Shown: in pieces, positions 5,465-8,036 of the stretch | Numbering within the stretch: the first letter of the stretch is position 1 | Layout of the letters: each line of letters starts with the position of its first letter | Source of the DNA: Pseudonocardiaceae bacterium | GTDB lineage: Bacteria; Actinomycetota; Actinomycetes; Mycobacteriales; Pseudonocardiaceae | Direction of reading: 5' to 3' | DNA length: 8,036 nt | Assembly (NCBI GenBank): GCA_025937115.1 | Contig: JAICSB010000131.1 | Coordinates: 1 to 8,036 of the forward strand | The notes under the pieces: generated by a model | The model's database searches: none | What the model saw: the letters and a program-made list of their open reading frames with translations, nothing else | Told to the model about the DNA's origin: nothing | Position numbers and translations under genes: made by a program

Positions 5465-5570
5465 TATGTCGTTCGCCCGCGGTAGTGTACGGGCGGCGGC
5501 CTCCCCATAGGTTTCGCCCGAACGGTCAGCCCTCGGGAAGCGAGCCCCGGGGGCTGTACCGTTTCCGGTC
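5465..5570 (+). promoter_or_regulatory. structured leader of the nuclease gene
   Basis: Two stems occur. CGCCCG (5474-5479) pairs with CGGGCG (5490-5495), flanking TAGTGT. A longer one uses AACGGT (5521-5526) plus CAGCCCTCGGG (5527-5537), pairing with CCCGGGGGCTG (5546-5556), a bulged T, and ACCGTT (5558-5563): 17 pairs including one G-U, with an 8-nt loop. It ends 7 nt before the ATG, and no Shine-Dalgarno is visible between. It might terminate, attenuate or block translation of the nuclease. Confidence 0.5.
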
Positions 5571-5882
5571 ATGGGAGACGTCGAGCGCGAGCAGCTCGCC
5601 GAGATCGCCCGCATCGTGGCGCGTTACCCCCAGGTCCTCTGGCACCACTGCCGAGACAGCCGCCACTGCGACGGACCGCCCGGCCTCCCCGACCTGCTCT
5701 TCGCCGGCCCGGGCGGCCTCATGATGCCGGAGCTGAAGGCCTCGACGTTGGGCCGCAGCCCTGGTCAGACGTCGTGGAAGTGGACTTTGCGTGCCGCGGG
5801 CGTCTATGCGCCCCTCTGGACACAGCGCGACTTCCCATCCGGTGTCGAGCGGGAGATCGCGGCCATCTCCACCCCGCCCTGA
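5571..5882 (+). CDS. small VRR-NUC-like PD-(D/E)XK nuclease
   Basis: A 103-aa protein with the pattern of stand-alone VRR-NUC nucleases, common in phages and related to Holliday-junction resolvases. Seen: an N-terminal helix (EREQLAEIARIVARYPQVLW), HHCRDSRHCDG, then the catalytic signature GLPDLLFAGPGGL followed by ELK, giving Asp41, Glu54 and Lys56. SPGQ (63-66) follows, where the family usually has LSPEQ with its conserved Gln, then W...LRAAGVYAPLWT. Likely activity is metal-dependent DNA cleavage, possibly of branched DNA. The ATG at 5571 fits the domain length. The gene has its own structured leader beside the integrase, so it may be recombination machinery or accessory cargo such as defence. 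Assignment rests on motif reading. Confidence 0.75.
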   Translation: MGDVEREQLAEIARIVARYPQVLWHHCRDSRHCDGPPGLPDLLFAGPGGLMMPELKASTLGRSPGQTSWKWTLRAAGVYAPLWTQRDFPSGVEREIAAISTPP

Positions 5883-6032
5883 CCAGGCCAGCCATATAAT
5901 TCGCGACCTTCGATATCCCTGCTCCCCGCCATATGCCTATCCGGGCATACGTATCACGGACCGCCGAAATTCGCCCGCCAAGTTGGGCCGGTCGGCGCAT
6001 AATGACCCCCTCCAGAGGCCTAGATTCCTTCT

Positions 6033-6057
6033 GTAGCAAGCGAAATCGCGAAGCTAC
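6033..6057. repeat. nested imperfect palindrome
   Basis: GTAGC (6033-6037) and GCTAC (6053-6057) enclose GCGA (6040-6043) and TCGC (6046-6049), giving 9 paired positions over 25 bp. It could be a protein site or recombinase arm site; alone it is weak evidence. Confidence 0.35.
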
Positions 6058-6107
6058 CTACCGGCGGACCCGGGATGAGCACCGCGTACGGAACCGGTGG
6101 GGCGGAA

Positions 6108-6143
6108 AGCCGGCCACGCGTGGCTCGCGCAACGTGGCCGGCT
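6108..6143 (+). terminator. 11-bp perfect stem-loop upstream of the 59-aa gene
   Basis: AGCCGGCCACG (6108-6118) pairs exactly with CGTGGCCGGCT (6133-6143) around 14 nt; the left arm runs into the palindrome CCACGCGTGG (6114-6123). It could end transcripts from the nuclease gene or control the 59-aa gene 16 nt downstream. No T-run follows. Confidence 0.45.
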
Positions 6144-6159
6144 CTTCTGCTGCCGCACA

Positions 6160-6339
6160 ATGGCTGTCGTGCGCATGCTGATCGAGGAAGTGCGGATCGA
6201 CGGGGGAGTCCAGCGGACCCGGCCGGTCGCGGAGTGGGTTCTGCCGGATACCCCGGTGCCGATCGAGATGTCCTTCACCCAGCTGGCCACCCCGGACACC
6301 ACGAAGGTCTGCACCTACCGGATCACGCTGGTCAGGTAG
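6160..6339 (+). CDS. 59-aa hypothetical protein
   Basis: Not recognised. It reads MAVVRMLIEEVRIDGGVQRT and ends KVCTYRITLVR, with alternating residues suggesting a small beta-rich fold. Third codon positions are almost all G or C, which supports it as real. The start is unsure: ATG 6160 is chosen because the region just upstream is a hairpin; ATG 6175 or GTG 6097 (80 aa) are alternatives, and none has a good ribosome site. It converges on the coiled-coil gene with only 3 bp between stops. Confidence 0.55.
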   Translation: MAVVRMLIEEVRIDGGVQRTRPVAEWVLPDTPVPIEMSFTQLATPDTTKVCTYRITLVR

Positions 6340-6359
6340 CGGCTACCACCAGGGGTTTT
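6328..6359. terminator. palindrome carrying both converging stop codons, followed by T4
   Basis: CTGGT (6328-6332) and GGTAGC (6335-6340) pair with GCTACC (6342-6347) and ACCAG (6348-6352), with a CA bulge; TTTT follows at 6356-6359 on the plus strand. The two TAG stops (6337-6339 plus, 6345-6343 minus) lie in the paired arms. It probably ends both transcripts. Confidence 0.5.
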
Positions 6360-6723
6360 GCTTCTTGCTGCTGCGGGGCGGCGCGGTTTCGACGGGTGGC
6401 GGCGCTTCGACGGCCGGCGGCTCGTCGACGGGTTCCGGGTCGGGCGGGGCGATCACCACGGGGACGGGTTCGGGGTCGGGTTCCGGCGGCGGCGGGGCGA
6501 CCCGCTCGACGAGCTCGCGCAGGCCGGCGAGCTCGCCGCGGAGGCGGGCGATCTCGGTTTCCTGTTCGTTGTCGATGGCCTCGGCGGTGATCTTCGCCAG
6601 CTTGATGTCGCGTTCGGCCTCGATCTGCGCGATCTCGACGTCGGCGGCCGCCGTGGCGACGTCCGGTACAACGGCCGTCTCGACGGCGTGTTCCAGGCCG
6701 CACGTCGGGCAGGGGTGGGTCAT
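6343..6723 (-). CDS. coiled-coil, Pro/Glu-rich phage-type protein
   Basis: The 126-aa protein has three visible parts: an N-terminal CPTC (5-8) that could hold a half zinc site; a heptad-like coiled coil at about 24-75 (AAADVEIAQIEAERDIKLAK...LRGELAGLRELVERV); and a Pro/Glu-rich unfolded segment (77-116) ending in basic RSSKKQNPWW. Small proteins of this build with a terminal Trp pair are, from memory, frequent in actinophages; their role is not established. The start ATG at 6723 overlaps the upstream stop as ATGA. An adaptor or scaffold job would fit the coiled coil and tail, as inference. Confidence 0.7.
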   Translation of the reverse strand: MTHPCPTCGLEHAVETAVVPDVATAAADVEIAQIEAERDIKLAKITAEAIDNEQETEIARLRGELAGLRELVERVAPPPPEPDPEPVPVVIAPPDPEPVDEPPAVEAPPPVETAPPRSSKKQNPWW

Positions 6724-7142
6724 TGGACGCGGTGTCCCTTCTCGTTGAGGCCTTGGGCGGCCCAGGCGTCGATGTCCTCTTGGTTCTTGGCCCGGCGCGG
6801 GTCGTACGCCCAGCTGGAGCGGTCCGGCCCGTATTTGTGCAGCACCCGGGCCCGGCCGCTGCTCTTGGAGAACACCCGGAACCGCAGCTGGTAGCCGTCG
6901 CCGTGGGCGCGTAGTCCCATCGCGTCGTCGGCGTCGACCAGGCGGCTGGGCCCGGCGTCCACGGATACCTCGCGGTGCCGGCCGCAGCGGTACAGGCCGC
7001 GGCGGATCTCGTGTCCACGTTCCGGGGTGGCGATGCCGGACAGCACCAGCACGACGCCGTAACCGCGCTGCAGGGCGGCCGCCACGAAGTGGTCGAACCG
7101 GCAGTCACGTTGGCTGTGCGCCGGTGGTGGGCCCTTCGCCAT
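6720..7142 (-). CDS. 140-aa hypothetical protein
   Basis: Not recognised. It begins MAKGPPPAHSQRDCRFDHFV, has a buried-strand-like GYGVVLVLSGI (27-37), a basic middle (HEIRRGLYRCGRHREV) and a C-terminal part with aromatic residues (SSWAYDPRR, DIDAWAAQGL). No membrane segment or known motif is seen. AGGTGA stands about 7 nt before the ATG at 7142, a good ribosome site. It is first of a two-gene minus-strand unit with the coiled-coil protein and diverges from the 51-aa gene across 75 bp. Confidence 0.65.
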   Translation of the reverse strand: MAKGPPPAHSQRDCRFDHFVAAALQRGYGVVLVLSGIATPERGHEIRRGLYRCGRHREVSVDAGPSRLVDADDAMGLRAHGDGYQLRFRVFSKSSGRARVLHKYGPDRSSWAYDPRRAKNQEDIDAWAAQGLNEKGHRVQ

Positions 7143-7180
7143 CGTGTCTCACCTGCCTTTACGCCACCTGATGATACGTT

Positions 7181-7198
7181 TAGTTGAAGCTTCAAGTA
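7181..7198. promoter_or_regulatory. near-perfect 18-bp palindrome in divergent promoter region
   Basis: TAGTTGAAGCTTCAAGTA is self-complementary except for one G/G pair; the central 12 bp TTGAAGCTTCAA are perfect. It sits in the 75-bp gap between genes 6720-7142 (minus) and 7218-7373 (plus), and on each strand contains TTGAAG, a possible -35. No -10 at 17 bp was found for either direction. Likely an operator controlling one or both units. Confidence 0.5.
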
Positions 7199-7217
7199 CT
7201 AGGTCGGGGGGCCCGGC

Positions 7218-7373
7218 GTGTTCGCGATGAAACGAGTCGATCCGCTGCTGGCCGATGCCCACGACACCCTCGCCGAGGTGCGCGACCTGGTGAACACCCT
7301 GCGCGCGGCGGTCATCGTGCTCGCGGTCTCGATCTCGGCGCTGGCTATGGTGCTCGCCGCCCGGTTCGCCTGA
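7218..7373 (+). CDS. 51-aa single-pass membrane peptide
   Basis: The GTG at 7218 opens a short, strongly codon-biased frame: an amphipathic first half (MFAMKRVDPLLADAHDTLAE), then a hydrophobic segment at about 30-48 (AAVIVLAVSISALAMVLAA), so one membrane span with the N terminus probably cytoplasmic. A GGGGGG tract (7206-7211) lies 6 nt before the GTG; ATG 7227 would give 48 aa. Its TGA overlaps the next ATG as TGATG, suggesting coupled translation. It is smaller than usual holins and far from the endolysin, so a holin call is not supported. Confidence 0.6.
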   Translation: MFAMKRVDPLLADAHDTLAEVRDLVNTLRAAVIVLAVSISALAMVLAARFA

Positions 7374-7819
7374 TGAGCGCGGCGCGGTGCGGCCATGGCC
7401 GGGTGCTGTGTTCGGAGTGCGTGGTGGTCGACGACGCGGCGAAGCGGGCCTTCGACATCGTGCGGCTGATCACCGTGTTCACCGACTACGACACCCGCAC
7501 GCGGCAATCCCCGTACCTGGCGATCCGGCTGATGGACGGCGGGTCGAACAGTCAGCTGTATGACACCAAACAGGCCGCGGTGCGCGACCAGGTGCACGAG
7601 ACGCTGTGCGCGTACTTCTGCTTCCGGACCGCCCCCAACGGGTTCGCGTCGGCCCGGGAGGCCGCGGTGTTCCTCGCGTGGCACCGCGCCGCCTACGACC
7701 AGGGCTGGCGCCTGCCGGATCCGGACGACCACACCGGCGGGCCCGACCTGGTGATGCCGGACATGACGGAGCACTTCTACAACCAGCTGGGCCGCCTGAT
7801 CGGAGACCGCCGTGGTTGA
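7373..7819 (+). CDS. 148-aa Cys/His phage-type hypothetical protein
   Basis: No known function. The N terminus, MSAARCGHGRVLCSECVVVD, has Cys6, His8, Cys13 and Cys16 spaced as in a small zinc finger. The remainder looks alpha/beta, with FDIVRLITVFTDYD, YLAIRLMDGGS, LYDTKQAAVRDQVHETLCAY, FLAWHRAAYDQGWRLPDPDD and a GGPDLVMP near the end. I recall similar CGHG...C..C proteins from Streptomyces phages, always as hypothetical. The start at 7373 is fixed by the TGATG overlap; the longer frame to 7184 would run through the 51-aa gene. Its stop overlaps the next gene by 8 nt. Confidence 0.7.
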   Translation: MSAARCGHGRVLCSECVVVDDAAKRAFDIVRLITVFTDYDTRTRQSPYLAIRLMDGGSNSQLYDTKQAAVRDQVHETLCAYFCFRTAPNGFASAREAAVFLAWHRAAYDQGWRLPDPDDHTGGPDLVMPDMTEHFYNQLGRLIGDRRG

Positions 7820-8036
7820 AACCCTGTCCACGTTGGACGGTGAGCGGGTCGACGTCGACCAGGCCGAAGCGCAGTTCGCCGCGGCGATGGCCGCGCCGCC
7901 GGTGGACAAGCCCGGCCGGCCGGCTCCGGGCAAGCGGCCGCCGGAGCCTCCGGCGGACCCGGCGGCGGCGCCGCACGGCTGGACGTTCGTCGGTGGCGAG
8001 TGGCGGCCGAAGAAGGCACCCGGCCGGCCGCGGCAC
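7812..8036 (+). CDS. N-terminal part of a Pro-rich basic protein (runs off the right edge)
   Basis: A GTG at 7812 opens a frame to the window end: 75 residues, starting MVETLSTLDGERVDVDQAEA. An acidic first third is followed by Pro/Ala/Lys/Arg-rich sequence with repeated PGRP motifs (GRPAPGKRPPEPP, then APGRPR), which resemble AT-hook cores (GRP), and a GWTFVGGEWRPKK between. Minor-groove binding is possible but inferred. It is the third gene of the plus-strand unit; 8-nt overlap with the preceding stop. Confidence 0.55.
   Translation, partial: MVETLSTLDGERVDVDQAEAQFAAAMAAPPVDKPGRPAPGKRPPEPPADPAAAPHGWTFVGGEWRPKKAPGRPRH

Larger units (their letters stand above)
5883..6159. other. AT-richer intergenic region with several inverted repeats
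   Basis: This 277-bp gap is visibly less GC-rich in its first 180 bp and has no codon-biased frame. It holds a TATAAT (5895-5900) without a matching -35, a small stem TATGCC/GGCATA (5932-5937/5944-5949), a CATAAT (5998-6003), a nested inverted repeat (6033-6057) and a strong hairpin (6108-6143). Such a region near an integrase could contain attP, but no core or tRNA 3' end was recognised. Confidence 0.5.

Noticed and set aside
5895..5900. Perfect TATAAT as a promoter
   Set aside because: No -35-like hexamer at 16-18 bp on the plus strand, and no gene close downstream; left as an unassigned motif.
6075..6590. 171-aa plus-strand frame
   Set aside because: Shadow of the 59-aa gene and antisense to the coiled-coil gene; the other frames carry better codon bias and protein features.
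7199..7933. 244-aa minus-strand frame
   Set aside because: Antisense to three overlapping plus-strand genes with clear features; no motif.
1..8036. tRNA genes or a CRISPR array
   Set aside because: No T-arm-like GGTTCGAAT sequence with a cloverleaf was seen, and no regularly spaced direct repeats occur; a covariance search would be decisive for tRNA.

Overview
The window looks like part of an actinobacterial prophage, or a closely related phage-derived integrative element. The evidence is very high GC with strong G/C preference at third codon positions, many GTG or TTG starts, chains of genes overlapping by ATGA/GTGA, a partial GH25 endolysin, a tyrosine integrase, a divergent pair of Cro/C1-type regulators, a DUF3987-like replication protein and many small proteins of phage type. 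Genus cannot be decided, and neither chromosomal att junctions nor a tRNA gene is visible.

Layout, left to right. (1) 1-309, minus: N-terminal part of a GH25 lysozyme (endolysin) running off the left edge. (2) 310-543: AT-richer spacer with a bidirectional intrinsic terminator (434-474) inside a 13-bp inverted repeat pair (348-360/540-552). (3) 544-4023, minus: early-type operon read right to left: small Cro/C1 regulator, 131-aa and 192-aa unknowns, a 99-aa ANTAR-like protein, a 76-aa and an 84-aa unknown, then the 450-aa DUF3987-like protein. All neighbours overlap by 4 nt except for one 101-bp gap. (4) 4024-4124: divergent control region with two mirror-image promoters, both predicted to give leaderless mRNAs, and a perfect 14-bp inverted repeat. 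(5) 4125-5402, plus: second Cro/C1 regulator, paralogous to the first, then the tyrosine integrase. (6) 5403-5570: string of hairpins and a 15-bp palindrome leading into a 103-aa VRR-NUC-like nuclease (5571-5882). (7) 5883-6159: AT-richer spacer with several inverted repeats. (8) 6160-6339, plus: 59-aa protein whose stop lies in a terminator-like palindrome shared with the converging minus-strand pair 6343-7142 (coiled-coil Pro/Glu-rich protein and a 140-aa unknown). (9) 7143-7217: divergent spacer with a near-perfect 18-bp palindrome. (10) 7218-8036, plus: 51-aa single-pass membrane peptide, 148-aa Cys/His protein and the start of a Pro-rich basic protein cut by the right edge.

How it may work (inference): the two regulators face each other over one operator pair. 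This would choose between the minus-strand replication operon and the plus-strand regulator-integrase operon, a compact lysis/lysogeny switch. The right operator arm fills the spacer of the plus promoter and the left arm sits just upstream of the -35 of the minus promoter, resembling the PR/PRM geometry of lambda. The nuclease beside the integrase has its own structured leader and may be a recombination or defence accessory. The most interesting points are this switch, the ANTAR-like protein in an early operon, and the unusual density of RNA hairpins.
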